Source: Arcuatula senhousia
Lineage: Eukaryota; Mollusca; Bivalvia; Mytilida; Mytilidae
Length of the DNA stretch: 64,000 bases
Direction: 5' to 3'
NCBI GenBank assembly: GCA_963971305.1
Contig: OZ020313.1
Location: forward strand, 25,770,602-25,834,601
Shown one piece after another: positions 11,101-21,309 of the stretch (positions are counted from its first letter, which is position 1; each line of letters begins with the position of its first letter). Below the pieces are notes generated by a model. It was not told where the DNA came from, did not search any database, and worked only from the letters and a program-made list of their open reading frames with translations. The position numbers and the translations under genes were made by a program.

Positions 11101-14100
11101 GCATGATACGACCGCAACATGTTGAACCCTATACGTTGAAGGCCCAATATGGATAGTCAATTGCTTTGGTCACATGCGGCCCATGGTGGACTTATAAAGC
11201 TTTTTGACACATGCACCCTGTGGTTGACTTTAACAGTAAGATTTTGAAAATCGGACCAAAAATAAAAAAATGATATTATAAGTGTAGCAAATCTTTGGTC
11301 CCTGCAGCAATGTAAAGGTGCAATTTATTTTCAAACCATGGACACATTTAGGTGAGAGAATTCAATGAGCAATTCAACAACAACAAATTTCAAAATTGAA
11401 TGAATTATAAACATTCTACAACAGTTTTGTCAATGCATACGTTTAAGCCCCTTTTGTCGCTTTTTTCTAAAACGGTAGGGGCCACAAACCCCAAATACAA
11501 CCTTCCTTGAGTGGATATAACCATCATTTTTAGACTTCATAACAATTGGATGGTCCACTACAGCTAATTTTCTTTACCTGGACAAACTTTAAATAAAAAT
11601 GGCGTTTTTTCCACTTCGACTCCTAATTTCTCGAAAATGGTTGAAGATATTGGAAATCTGATTGTAAACTCAGGCAGGGATTTTCACAAGGATTCCAGTG
11701 AAAAAACGATTTTCAAAATCGGACCACAAATAAAAAAGTCGATTTTTAGGGTGTGGCTCCTTTTTGGTCCCCTGTAGCAATGAGACGGTGCAATATATAT
11801 TAAAACCATTGACACATTTAGTTGACAGAATTTAATGAGGAATTAAAAAAAAATTCCAAATCGAATGAATAATAAACATTTTTGAACAGTTTTGTCAATA
11901 TACCTGTTTTAGTCCCTTTTGGCCTTTTTTCTTAAATGGTAGGATATACGATATTGAGATGTGGAATAAGTGTACGCGACACAACAAACATAAACAAGCA
12001 GCAATTCAAAAAATCACAACGGAAAACAGCAAGCAGTCTTCAACATGACCATAGGTCACTGCCTACCGTCTTGCATTGGCCCAAGACTTATAATACAATA
12101 CAAAGGTATCAAAACCAATCCCTAAATCATCAGCAAAAGACTCAATTCTTGACATAAAACAGTTAACATAGAATGACAAGGACAAACAAAGGCTTTGGCA
12201 AAGTTTCCTGGCATAGGACAGGCACATATAAAATGTGGCGGGGTTAAACTAGTTTTTTGGATCCAACCTTCCCCCTATTGATAAGCTTGCACAAAGCTAC
12301 ATATAAAACACACTGTAAAACTCAATCGACAAAAGTTCAATTCACCAAGAGAGAACCTAAGACAAAATACTGTACGAAAACAACAAGACAAGGAGGAACT
12401 CTCTTGAGAACACTCGAAGTTACTGACAACTAGCTAAGAAACATTTATCGATTGATGTAAAAGAATCAAATACATCAGTTCTAAATCCGACACCCCACGT
12501 CAAAACAATGAATGATTAAGAGTTGTATCACCATACAGAACCGACATACTTGATCGCCGTGGTGCTTATAAATAATACAGTGGATACAAAGTGAAAATTT
12601 AACGTTTTAAAGTTACTATCAAGCTATCAATATTTCTGCCAAAACATACCAAATGCAAAGATTTTACTAAAACATTGAATTCGTATCCTTTCTTCAAAAG
12701 GTTTTTAAGCAAGTTTTTAATTTCCATAAGTTTGTTTTTGAATTTTTGTGCTTTATAAACTACATTGCTATAAAAGTCAGGATGAGATATTCCTTAAACA
12801 ATCAGAAATCTACGTGTACAATCAAATTTTTCGATGAGATGTCCATATTTATGTGCAAATTTTGTAAAAGATTTGACTAATTTGTGGTAACGGTAACCTT
12901 GTTTTAGCAATTTTTCTGTAATAAAACGGTTTTTATCATTAAAATCAGACACATCACTGCAAATGCGAGCATACCTGACTAATTGTGAAATGTATACCCC
13001 GTAAGCTGGAGCTAATGGTACGTCTCCTTCAAGAAACGGAAAATTAACTATTGGGAATGAAAAGTCATCCCGTTTATCATATACTTTAGTGTGTAATCTA
13101 CCATTGATAATGCTTAAGTCCAAATCTAGAAATGGACATCTACTGTCGGTTGAGTTTGCTTTATTTAGGGTTAATTCTTTAGGATATATATCATTTATAA
13201 AATTTGAGAATGTGGGGTTGTTTAGAGCAAGTATGTCATCTAAGTACCTATATGTATTGTTAAAAGTTTCGATAAGGTGGTTTTTGTTTGGGTCTTTTTG
13301 TAGCTTGGCCATAAACTGTGATTCGTAACAATATAAAAACAGATCAGCTATGAGTGGAGCACAATTGATTCCCATTGGAATTCCAATGACTTGGCGATAT
13401 ATTTGTTTACCGAACCGGATGTAAATATTATCTAAAAGAAAGTTTAATGCAGTAATAACTTCTATGTCGGTCCAATTAACATAACCTTTGTGGGTTTCGT
13501 TACTAAAAAACGATTTACTAAATACTTGTGACACTTTAGAACAGATGTAGTCACTTTTAGATTTGTCAAAGCACCATTTAATTAAATATTCAAATTTCTT
13601 TTTGATAAGATTGTGAGGTAGATTAGTATATAAAGTGGAAAAGTCATAGCTGTCTACGGATTGAAAAGTATTTTCAAATGCCCGAAGTTTGTCTAAAACA
13701 TCAAGAGAATTTTTAACACTCACAAAATGATTTATTCCACTATTTTCGAAAATTTTATCACAGTATCGGATGATAAATTCTTTCATTGTAGTTAAAGCAA
13801 GAGACAAGACTTTAGAAATATTGGTTATGGAACATTTACTTTATGCAGAAATAATACGGGTTTTATATGTTTTTTTGTGTAATTTAGGTATCCAGTACAT
13901 AGTAGGTAATTTATTGTATGTAGGGGCTGCTCGAAGTGCTGTGGTTGCTATGACATGATCGTCAATAATACTGGTTTCTGTAGCTTGCACGGGAACGAAA
14001 GTACATGAGCCTTTAATTTCATGCATTAAAACATCCAGATAATATTTACGACATACCACAACAACATTGTTAGCCGCTTTACCCGCAGGAACAAAAACAT

Positions 14101-17100
14101 ATCGTGAACCTAATAATTGTAGTTTTGATTTAATTCTGTTTATATAAGTTTGGGGTCGATATTCTACAAAGGTGTTTTGAAAATGGCTTATTCGTAATTT
14201 TACAATGGATATGAATTTATTCTTAAACTTGTCTAAAGATTTGGAATCTGCTCCTTCTCGTCTAATCCAGGTCTTACAGTACGAATGAAGGGCAGTATTT
14301 ACACAATCAAAACAAGAATTCCAATTAATTTTCGAAGGAGGTCTGAATTTTGGTCCCTTTTTCAAGAATTTAATAACCTCTGGGTCATCGACAATGTTTA
14401 GGTCGCCAGTAACAATATGGCCACAATGAACATATCTAAAGTCCGAATTAGCACAGTCCATGCGCATGATACAGGAATATTCGAGTCTAGGTCTTCATCT
14501 GTAGTGATGGACGTATAGTCACAAACCCCAAATACAATACCAACATTCCTTTAGTGGTAACAAACATCATATCAAAATTTTGTAACAATCGGTCAATATT
14601 TACTCAAGTTATAACACGTAAACCAAATGTCTACAGACGACAACGACAACGACAACGACTTCGCCATTTTGCGGTCGTATAAAAAGTAAAAGATTAATGT
14701 TTAAGAGTTACTATCAAATTATCAATATTTCTACCAAAAAAAACCACCAAATTTAAAGAATTTCTTATAACTTCCATCTTGTATCCTTTCTTTAATAAGT
14801 TTTTAAGCCAAATTATCATGTCAAGAGGATTGTTTTTTAATTTACGTGCCTTATAAACTACATTTCCATAGAACTCGGGATGTGATATTCCTTTTACAAT
14901 CGAAAAACTACAAGTACAGTTAATTTTTTTCAATTAGGTACCCATATTTATGAACAAATTTATTAAAAAATTTGACTAGTTTGTGGTATCGATAACCTTG
15001 TTTTAGCATTTTTTTCTGTAATGAAACGGTTTTTGTCATTAAAATCAAAAACACCACTGCCAAATTCGAGCATATCTGACTAACTGTGAAATGTACACTC
15101 CGTAAGATGGAGCTAGAGGTACATCACCTTTAAGAAAAGGAATGTTTACAATTGGGAAAGAAAAGTCATCACGCTAATCATAGACTTTAGTGTGTAATTT
15201 TCCATTGACAATACTAAATCTAAAATGGACATTTATCGCCGGTCGAGTTAGATTTATTAAGGGTTAATTCTTTAGGATAGATATCATTTATAAAGTTAGA
15301 GAAATTGAGTTGTTAAGGGCAAGGATGTCGTCTAAGTATATGTAAGTATTGTCAAAAAATGTCAATAAGGTGGTGTTTGTTTGTGTCTTTTTGTGGTTTG
15401 GCGATAAATTGTGATTCATAACAATATAAAAAAAGATCTGCTATAAGTAGGGCGCAATTGGTTCCCATAAGTGATTTCTATTGGTTCTGAAGTCTTGGTT
15501 TGGATCGTTTGCTCTTCTTCGTGTACTTCCAAAGACGGGGCAGAAAATCAAAACTTACGAAGGATCATCCTCCTCTATGCAGATTTCCTGGTCTGGTTCT
15601 CCTTGGCAGGACCCATCACATATATACGTTCCACCTTTTAATTTATGGTAACAAAATCTAGCGCTTAAAACATCTAAATAAAATAAATTAAAAATAATTA
15701 TGCTATATATAAGATTGATCTAAAGTGCATTTGTCCTGTGTGAAACTTAGTGTGATTAGGTTTGTCAGTTACCTGCCCAAAGTCGGTGCTTTCCTATGGT
15801 ACTCCGGTTTCCTTTACCATCAAAACTGACCGCGCTACATGGCCCAGGTGCGTCGATAAAGGGCATTAAACACCAACACACACACACACACAGACACAAA
15901 CATTTGTTCTGTGTAATATAACAAATCAAATATGCTTAATTAGAAAGGACAGATGAACTTTTAAATGTAAATATTTGTTGTACCGAATGGATATGGTAAC
16001 CATAGACTCGTGTACGTGTATATATTGCAATACCTTTCAAAATACAAGCAATATATGAGCGGTATATTGAAAGCGAAATATCAGATTCAATCGAAATAGT
16101 GTTTTGCTCAAATTTAATATGTAAAAAAAACATTCACAAATTTTCCACATTCTATTTTTCAAATTATATTTTTTTTAAATTCTTTCTTCGTTATCAGCCA
16201 CTGGTGGAAAAGTTCAAAATTGAGTTAAAAGATATGATAGTTAATTGTTTTAATAAGTGTTTGACTTGTCTGCTGTACTGAGATGATCAACTCAATATCC
16301 CTATTGTGTCTCACAACTATGTTGTGTTCTATGGTCATTACCGGAACCTAAGATCGCAATGGAAGAGGGAGGTTTGGTGCCATAAAACCTGGTTTAACCC
16401 ACCATTTCGTTTGAAATGCCTGTACCAAGACAGGACCATTGCAATCCACCAATTCTCCGGTATGACTGATTCGTTTTTGTTATTTTTTCTGGACTGTGAG
16501 ATAGATCATTCAAGTTTGGTTGTTTTGTTATTACCTTTATTTCCTAAATTAAGAAATATTAAGACAGCATTAACAAGGAGGCCTAACCGTTTATCGAGAA
16601 ATATGGTCCGTTAAAAGGTGTTTCACGGTTTTTGTGGTCCGTTAAAGTCGCCGTGACAGTCCGTTAACCAGGTATAATCGAGAAAAAACACTGAAGGTCA
16701 GTAATAAGTTTGTTATATCATAATTAATACGCATTTTAGATTTATAAAAAATACATCTATCAAAATGAAAATGAATGACTGTTCGATACGTTTTGCATTT
16801 CTGTAAAAAAAGTTCTATAAAACTTCATAAAATGAAAAGGCGTATGGCTCCTTAGTATTTTAAAGGTCGCAAATGTAAACATGTTTACCTCATTATTATC
16901 AATTTCTCTTTTTATGTAACAAAACATATGTTTTGGTTGATATCCATAGAAAGTACAATAATCTATCAACATTCTGTTTAATTTTCAATGCTCTATGTTA
17001 TATAATAATGTTGTATTAGGAGAAAAGTTATAAAATATGGTCCGTTAAGGGCTGATGACATATGATTTTGTCCGTTAAGTTGGTCCGTTAAGTGCCTGTG

Positions 17101-19565
17101 ACAAAATATTATTTCCGTTAAATAACATAAATAGATAGAAGATTAAGATAGTTTTGTTTGATATGACATATCATAATTTTACTATAAGGACTGAACGCTA
17201 GAATACAGAAGAAAAGACAAAATTCATGTGGATTTATCGAAACTAAAATACATACGTTTTAATATGCACGTCTAAAAATGAACCATTGTCAAAAGGCTTT
17301 ACTTGTAACACCATTCTAGATCATTCTACGGTATTGAAAACATACAATACATATAGATTATTACAAAGAGTTTTCCTTATCAAGTCCCATATCATTCCGA
17401 GACTCCCATATTAATATAATATGAGTCTAGGAATGATATAGGACCTGATATTGATAACCCTGTGTCATAATCTTTTTATCATTCATTTTCAGCAAACAAA
17501 TAAAAATAAATAGCAAACGATATAAATATACTGTGACGTTGAATTTCAAAGTGAGGCTCTAGACCTGGATATGGCATATTTGCCCAATTTGTTCACGCGA
17601 GGTCTTGATATGGCCATATTAGCCCATTTTTGTGCACGCGTGGGCTTGATATGGCAAAAAAAGTCCCTTGTCAAGATATGGCTTGTAAATTCACGGCTGT
17701 TACACACGGACAAATTTAAAGGTATCAAAGCTAAATGTATGATAAATGTGTATATAATATATGAAAGAAGCAATAAGCTACTAATTATTAATAAATATAA
17801 TGAAAACGGTTAAATACAATCTGTTTTGGTTATTTATTTTAGGCAATGAAAAGAAAAAAGAACAAAAATAATGGAAATAAAAAATATAAATGGAGAAAAA
17901 TATCTAAATATGATATGTACCACAGACACATTTTCTGGAACTTTAGACCGTACTGAAACCGACGAAATTTTCAAAACTCCACACATACAAACTGACGTCC
18001 AAGAAATACACTCACTACTTCCTGAAGTGATACTCCAATTGCAGATCAATGGCTTTTTCACATACCTCTTAATATTTTTTCGACTCGTGGCAAACAAAAC
18101 CTTCGACTTTCCTTCTTTTCTGCGACAATTTACGATTTTGGGCATAAACAACTACAACTCTTATGCGATATCCGTTCAAGGCAACGAAACAGTTTTTCAC
18201 GGCAAATTTATCCGATTAATGTCCTGTTACAAAAACACAGGCCAATTCTCTATCGAATATGGTTCGTATGACCCTTTGGATGCTAAAATTAACTTTGCAG
18301 TACCTAACAACATTAATGTAACACTATATTATTCCATTTGTATCATATATGTAAGTTTTTCCAAATAAAATACATTTAAATAAAATTAATAATTGTGTTC
18401 AGATTTATTTCCCTTGCCACAAACTCGTGCAAATATTTTAGGCATTTATATTATATTAAAAATAGTACAACAATTCTGGGTAACCACTCATTACAATCTT
18501 CTGACAAAGATATCATCGATTTTGCCAATTTTAATAATTGGGATTCGCTACATTAAGGTTTATTTCCATCAGACCTGCATTTTCAAAATGTGAGATGTGC
18601 ATCATTAACGGACCTAAAAAGTGTCACGTGCCTCTTAACGGACCATGTTTCTCAAAGTAATACCAATTTTGGCATTTTTGTCCCAATATTAATATTTTGG
18701 TCCAGAAAATCCTTCTCTTATGTTTTTTTATTGTGCAAGTAGCACAAAATTTACTACAAAAAATGTTTCAATGACGAAAATAACGTATTTTAATGCGTTT
18801 TTCGTCATTGTAAGGATACATTTTTTTCAGAGGGTAGGTCTATGCCTTTTCGTTTTGCGAAGAAGTGTCAAATCAAATCAAAATGGTTTTTGCGGGAAGT
18901 TTTTCGTGAATAAAAACCATTTGGACACACCTATCACAAGTTTCATTTATTTACTATATTTTAGCCTCAGAGTTAATTTCGTAAAAATAAATGATTTTTT
19001 TTCTCATAAAACTACTTAACGGACTGTCACGGCGACTTTAACGGACCACAAAAACCGTGAAACACCTTTTAACGGACCATATTTCTCGATAAACGGTTAG
19101 GCCTCCTTGATTAAACTGAATGAAAGACACAATAACCAGGAAAAAATACTATAATGATTTGTGTATTATTGAATACCGGATGGTGTGTTATTTTTCGCGG
19201 GGGTAAATTTTTGCGCCGTTTGTTAAATCAGGTATGTGAACAAATTTGGCAGGTAATATTTTCGCCGTTTGTTGAAAAGTGTGTGTGTGATTTGTGTTAT
19301 ATTGATATTTTCGTGGGATTTATTTTCGCGAAAATAAGCGAACACAAAAAAGCCGCTATACCGTAAGTGTTGCGTTCCCCCATTCTTATATGTCTTTCAA
19401 TCATATCGGTTGATTTTGTCATTGATTTTTTTTCGGACTATGATTGGTACTTTTTTTTGCTTCTCCTCAATACAACAAAAATGTTAGTAATGAAATATTC
19501 TTACCCAAATTAGAAGATGCAAAGAATAGGAAAACCAACCAGAACCATAAAAACTTGGTATTCAT
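2131..19565 (-). CDS. Gene D: CYYR1/Shisa-like membrane protein, 3 of about 4 exons
   Basis: I assembled three minus-strand exons. Exon 1 (19565-19505) starts at an ATG and encodes a hydrophobic signal peptide (MNTKFLWFWLVFLFF...), then donor GGTAAG. Exon 2 (15673-15559, acceptor TTATTTAG) encodes a small ectodomain with cysteines spaced C-x10-C-x3-C-x8-C (FCYHKL...YICDGSCQG...EIC), donor GTAAG. Exon 3 (2267-2131, acceptor TTTGTAG) encodes a transmembrane helix (VGGFFGVVLIFMACFFITT) followed by CCC and a basic juxtamembrane segment, donor GTAAGT. Intron phases 1, 2, 1 match genes A-C exactly. The tail exon is not in the remaining 2.1 kb, so it lies left of the window or is lost. Expected product: type-I single-pass protein whose cytoplasmic tail recruits partners; the true function is unknown. 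Introns of 3.8 and 13.3 kb are filled with transposons. The gene is head-to-head with gene A. The family name is inference from layout and cysteine pattern. Confidence 0.68.
2268..4171. other. Gene D intron 2, distal part
   Basis: Non-coding. It holds a tandem duplication of about 160 bp (3023-3180 and 3190-3325) sharing GTGGYCTATCTCAAAAACT and GATCATGCTGGAAATT. At 3455-3555, on the minus strand, there is a dispersed repeat with TCCTGGACCCAA, also seen at 9690-9850. ORFs of 60-97 codons here have no recognisable domain and I regard them as chance. Confidence 0.6.
4177..9565. mobile_element. 5.4-kb DNA transposon, ~600-bp TIRs, CACAGTG ends, 5-bp TSD
   Basis: The outer ends are 5'-CACAGTGTAGGAACGG and its reverse complement. 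The inverted arms run 4177-4774 and 8969-9565 and are nearly identical in their outer 500 bp. Both are flanked directly by GAAAG (4172-4176 and 9566-9570), a 5-bp target-site duplication. A CACWRTG-type end with a 5-bp duplication is what Transib/ProtoRAG transposons show, and CACAGTG is the V(D)J recombination-signal heptamer. However, 600-bp arms are long for Transib, and I see no RAG1-like or other transposase ORF in the 4.2-kb interior, so the copy looks non-autonomous. Mirror ORFs of 68-75 codons in the two arms merely reflect the duplication. Superfamily assignment is tentative. Confidence 0.75.
7640..7900 (+). repeat. Dispersed repeat with GTC-rich start
   Basis: The sequence begins with GTCGTCGTCGTTGTCGTC. 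It contains blocks (CATTCAATTTTGAAA, TTGCACCGTATCATTGCTACAG, TTTATTTGGACCGATTTT) that recur on the opposite strand, in reverse order, at 11230-11935. It lies inside the 5.4-kb transposon. Identity of the family is unknown. Confidence 0.6.
9571..9945. repeat. Short tandem duplication and AT-rich filler
   Basis: About 80 bp is repeated at 9690-9765 and 9766-9845. Both copies contain GATGATTTTTTTT or GACGATTTTTTTTT, TATATAC, and TCCTGGACCCAAACGCCTGTG. A reverse-strand relative lies at 3455-3555. No gene. Confidence 0.6.
10571..10620 (+). ncRNA. Hammerhead ribozyme, type I, copy 1
   Basis: Core elements are all present in order: CTGATGAG (10581-10588), stem II GTCT/AGAC closed by a short loop, CGAAAC, a very short stem III (ACG-CG-CGT), cleavage triplet GTC (10610-10612). 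Stem I forms from CGCCT before the core and AGGCG after the cleavage site, five perfect pairs, which makes it type I. The 3-bp stem III is typical of animal and schistosome hammerheads, which often work as dimers. Confidence 0.85.
10929..10979 (+). ncRNA. Hammerhead ribozyme, type I, copy 2
   Basis: The core is identical to copy 1 (CTGATGAG, stem II, CGAAAC, GTC at 10968-10970). The 3' strand of stem I reads ATGCG instead of AGGCG, so one of five stem-I pairs is lost. Cleavage may be weakened here but all catalytic-core bases are kept. Confidence 0.82.
11090..11940 (-). repeat. Dispersed repeat, two tandem copies
   Basis: Two related units, about 11230-11500 and 11670-11935, share TTTTCAAAATCGGACCA/TTTTGAAAATCGGACCA, GCAATGTAAAGGTGCAAT/GCAATGAGACGGTGCAAT, ACCATKGACACATTTAG and a GAATGAATTATAAACATT-like block. 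The reverse complement is found at 7640-7900. A shorter piece sharing CACAAACCCCAAATACAA is at 14520-14690. No ORF; family unknown. Confidence 0.65.
11945..14520 (-). pseudogene. Decayed Naiad Penelope-like element (RT part and 3' UTR)
   Basis: Minus-strand copy of the element seen intact at 43.8-45.2 kb. The CxC-linker end and RT N-terminal part occupy 14467-13841, and RT motifs A-D plus thumb occupy 13807-12600, with the 3' tail at 12600-11945. RT landmarks are present: WIPKLHK, YDFSTLYTNLPH (catalytic Asp), GIPMGINCAPLIADL, RYLDDILAL and FLDLDLSI. It is broken by two in-frame TAA codons (13841-13843, where the other copies have Ser; 12791-12793, where they have Lys) and by a 5-bp insertion near 14462 that shifts the frame inside the CxC region. 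It is 5'-truncated near 14520, so the GIY-YIG domain is absent. A cysteine is encoded by TGT (14053-14051) where the 43.7-kb copy has TGA. Confidence 0.9.
14521..14690. repeat. Short dispersed repeat between two Naiad fragments
   Basis: It shares CACAAACCCCAAATACAA and a CTTTAGTGG-type block with 11480-11520 and ends in a GACAACGACAACGACAACGAC microsatellite. This resembles the GTC-rich end of the repeat at 7640. Non-coding. Confidence 0.5.
14692..15473 (-). pseudogene. Second, older Naiad RT fragment
   Basis: The C-terminal 80 residues are readable (ISHPEFYGNVVYKA...LKNLLKKGYKMEV...IDNLIVTLKH, 14933-14694). Upstream the RT continues with frameshifts back to the motif-B coding sequence (MGTNCAPL equivalent near 15465), where the homology stops. 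It has no 3' tail and is more diverged than the neighbouring copy. It sits in gene D intron 2, a hundred bases from exon 2. Confidence 0.8.
15674..16185. other. Gene D intron 1, near exon 2
   Basis: Contains a short repeat fragment around 15765-15870 with a CA microsatellite (ACACACACACACAC near 15880). No gene signal on the plus strand. The 65-codon minus-strand ORF here lacks any motif. Confidence 0.4.
16186..16568 (+). repeat. Dispersed repeat X, copy 1
   Basis: Begins TCTTTCTTCGTTATCAGCCA and contains TTTGAAATGCCTGTACCA, CAGGACCATTGC and TTTTGTTATTACCTTTATTT. Copy 2 is at 20677-21010 and a shorter copy 3 at 53585-53710. Interrupted by the TIR element that starts at 16574. No coding frame is shared between the copies, so it is probably a non-coding retroelement or SINE-like family. 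Confidence 0.65.
16574..19109. mobile_element. TIR element T1 (2.5 kb), 5-bp TSD ATTAA
   Basis: Nearly identical inverted ends of about 95 bp begin CAAGGAGGCCTAACCGTTTA and are flanked by ATTAA on both sides (16569-16573, 19110-19114). The motif GTCCGTTAA occurs three times in each TIR. It occurs again in an inner cluster 350-500 bp inside each end (17037-17125 on the left; 18605-18650 as TTAACGGACC on the right). The interior holds one 165-codon ORF of unknown nature and no recognised transposase, so it is probably non-autonomous. Its ends are related to those of T2 at 26609-30358. Confidence 0.8.
17871..18368 (+). CDS. Unrecognised 165-codon ORF inside T1
   Basis: The longest open frame in T1. 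The translation is ordinary in composition, with a hydrophobic stretch near residues 58-73 (INGFFTYLLIFFRLVA). I recognise no DDE motif, zinc finger or domain. There is a stop shortly upstream, so it is not the 3' end of a longer unspliced frame. A minus-strand ORF overlaps it (17834-18151). It may be a fragment of a captured gene, a transposon accessory protein, or chance; chance is quite possible in this AT-rich context. Confidence 0.22.
   Translation: MEIKNINGEKYLNMICTTDTFSGTLDRTETDEIFKTPHIQTDVQEIHSLLPEVILQLQINGFFTYLLIFFRLVANKTFDFPSFLRQFTILGINNYNSYAISVQGNETVFHGKFIRLMSCYKNTGQFSIEYGSYDPLDAKINFAVPNNINVTLYYSICIIYVSFSK
19140..19375. repeat. MITE-like sequence with TTTTCGCG motifs
   Basis: Contains repeated TTTTCGCG, TTTGCGCCGTTTG and TTTTCGCCGTTTGTTGAAA motifs ending in TTTTCGCGAAAATAAGCGAACAC. 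The style resembles the short TIR element at 49870-50076 and the 56925-57105 repeat. Exact ends are not resolved. Confidence 0.4.
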
Positions 19566-20179
19566 CTCCAAGAATATAATCAGAGTAATCGAGACAAAAC
19601 AGCACTCAGTTTTGCTGATAACAAGTTAATGATGCAAATAACTCAATAATAAGAATAATGGTAATAAATTAAGTAATACCAAGAATTATTGAACTGATTT
19701 ATTGATTCTTTTGTTCAATCTTTTTGTCTTTAATCACATTGGATAATCTCTAGGTCTTTTGTTTTATTCTCAATATCATGTTTCAGGAAGTTTCTTTGAA
19801 ATCAACCAAGAAAAAAAATGAGAAAACCTATTATCGAAATGGGCGAATTAAATTATATAGTATATCCAAGGATAGTCGATTGAGCTTTATTTCGTATTCA
19901 TTGTTTGTTTGTATGGGCTTTTTTAATTTTTGTGCCACAGAAGCTGCACTCATCAGTTTTGGTCTTGAATACCCATTCTGGACCACTTAGAAATATCCAA
20001 ACAAAAAGGGGGGATCCATTCTCAATTTTGCATCCATTATGAAAAAAAAAATAACTTTTTTAAATCGGGTCTGAAATAAAAAATTAAAACATATTTCCCC
20101 CCCCCCCCCCCTTCGGGCCTTTCATCGCTCCAGCTCCCCCCTCCCCCCCAAAAAAAAACCAAAAACAAAAGAAGACTAT

Positions 20180-20530
20180 TGGAAAATAATGAAATGTGGA
20201 ATAAATTTACGCAAAACAACCCACAATCAAGCGGCAATGAAGAAAAACAACATTGGACCACCGCCAGCAGCCTTTAGCGAGGCTAGTAGGCGCTGCTTGC
20301 GGCTGCTTGCGGTTCTGCAATTGGCACATGGTCTAAATAAAATGCATATAATTCAAATCCAGTCCTGAAAAAGTCACAGATAGAACCCCTTCTTAAACAA
20401 GGTACAGAAAACATCAAAATAACAAGTACACAAAAAAACTTTGTCAAAGATTCCTGTTCAGGACAGGCACATAAAATATGTGGAGGTGTTAAACTTTTTT
20501 TGGGGGGGCAACCTTCCCCCTATCAATATT
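20180..20530 (-). mobile_element. Naiad 3' tail remnant
   Basis: On the minus strand it ends with the family's terminal block (TTGTTTTGCGTAAATTTATTCCACATTTC-like). It also contains the GGCTGCTGGCGGTGGTCC-like block and the TTTAACACCTCCACATATTTTATGTGCCTGTCCTGA block. No RT sequence attached. It is more diverged than the 9.95- and 11.9-kb tails. Confidence 0.75.
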
Positions 20531-20676
20531 CCTAGACCTTAACAATCCAATCCGATCAATCAAGAAACTGCAAGAAAAATAATTGTAAAATTTCTTAGCA
20601 ATAGTCACGCAGAACCAGAACTTGAGTAATTGTTCGAACCAAAACAAAAAGTCTCATACGATCTAAAAAAATCTTT

Positions 20677-21010
20677 CTTCGTTATCAGCCACTGGTAGAA
20701 AAAATCAATATCATGTCAGACAAAATGGTTAATTCTTGCTTTGATAAGTGTTTGGCTGGTTGATGTACTGAGCTTATCACCTTAGCATCTTTAATATTTC
20801 TTCACAAACCTGTTGTGTTTTGTGTAATTACCGGACCCAAATATCGCAATGGGAGAGAGAGGCTTGTTGCGCTTTAAAACCTCAATTTCTTTTGAAATGC
20901 CTGTACCACGTCAGGACCACTGCGATTTTCAATTTTTCCGGTATGTCTACTTTGTTTTGTCTCGTCTTTTAGACAACTGAGATCGGTAATTTTGTTATTA
21001 CCTTTATTTT
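20677..21010 (+). repeat. Dispersed repeat X, copy 2
   Basis: Aligns with 16186-16550 through TCTTTCTTCGTTATCAGCCA, TGATAAGTGTTTGGCTGG, AATTACCGGACC, TTTGAAATGCCTGTACCA and TTTTGTTATTACCTTTATTT. Confidence 0.65.
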
Positions 21011-21309
21011 GCATCACATCTTCATTGATATGACAAAAGCTTATCATTCCCTATATGCCTTCTACTAATGAGTAGTGTTACAACATTTAAAAAGACATTT
21101 ATATGCTCAGTGTTAAATGTTTCATGGTCAATCTTATGGGGATGATTTGAGGATAGATTGGCCCGTCCTAAATATGTTGGTTCTGTTTCCTTTTCGTTTG
21201 TAATCGTACACTGGCACTTTTTGCATGGCATACATGGATCTGTGATATGATTGCTTCTATACACAGTTTATTCAATTTCTTGTTTCAACTAGTTCTCGGA
21301 AATACTGTC

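Larger units (their letters stand above)
19566..21309. other. Intergenic space between genes D and A, left part
   Basis: This would contain the gene D promoter (19566 onward), but I see no clear TATA or initiator. It includes a poly-C/poly-G stretch (20099-20150), a Naiad tail remnant (20180-20530) and repeat X copy 2 (20677-21010). No host gene recognised. Confidence 0.5.
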
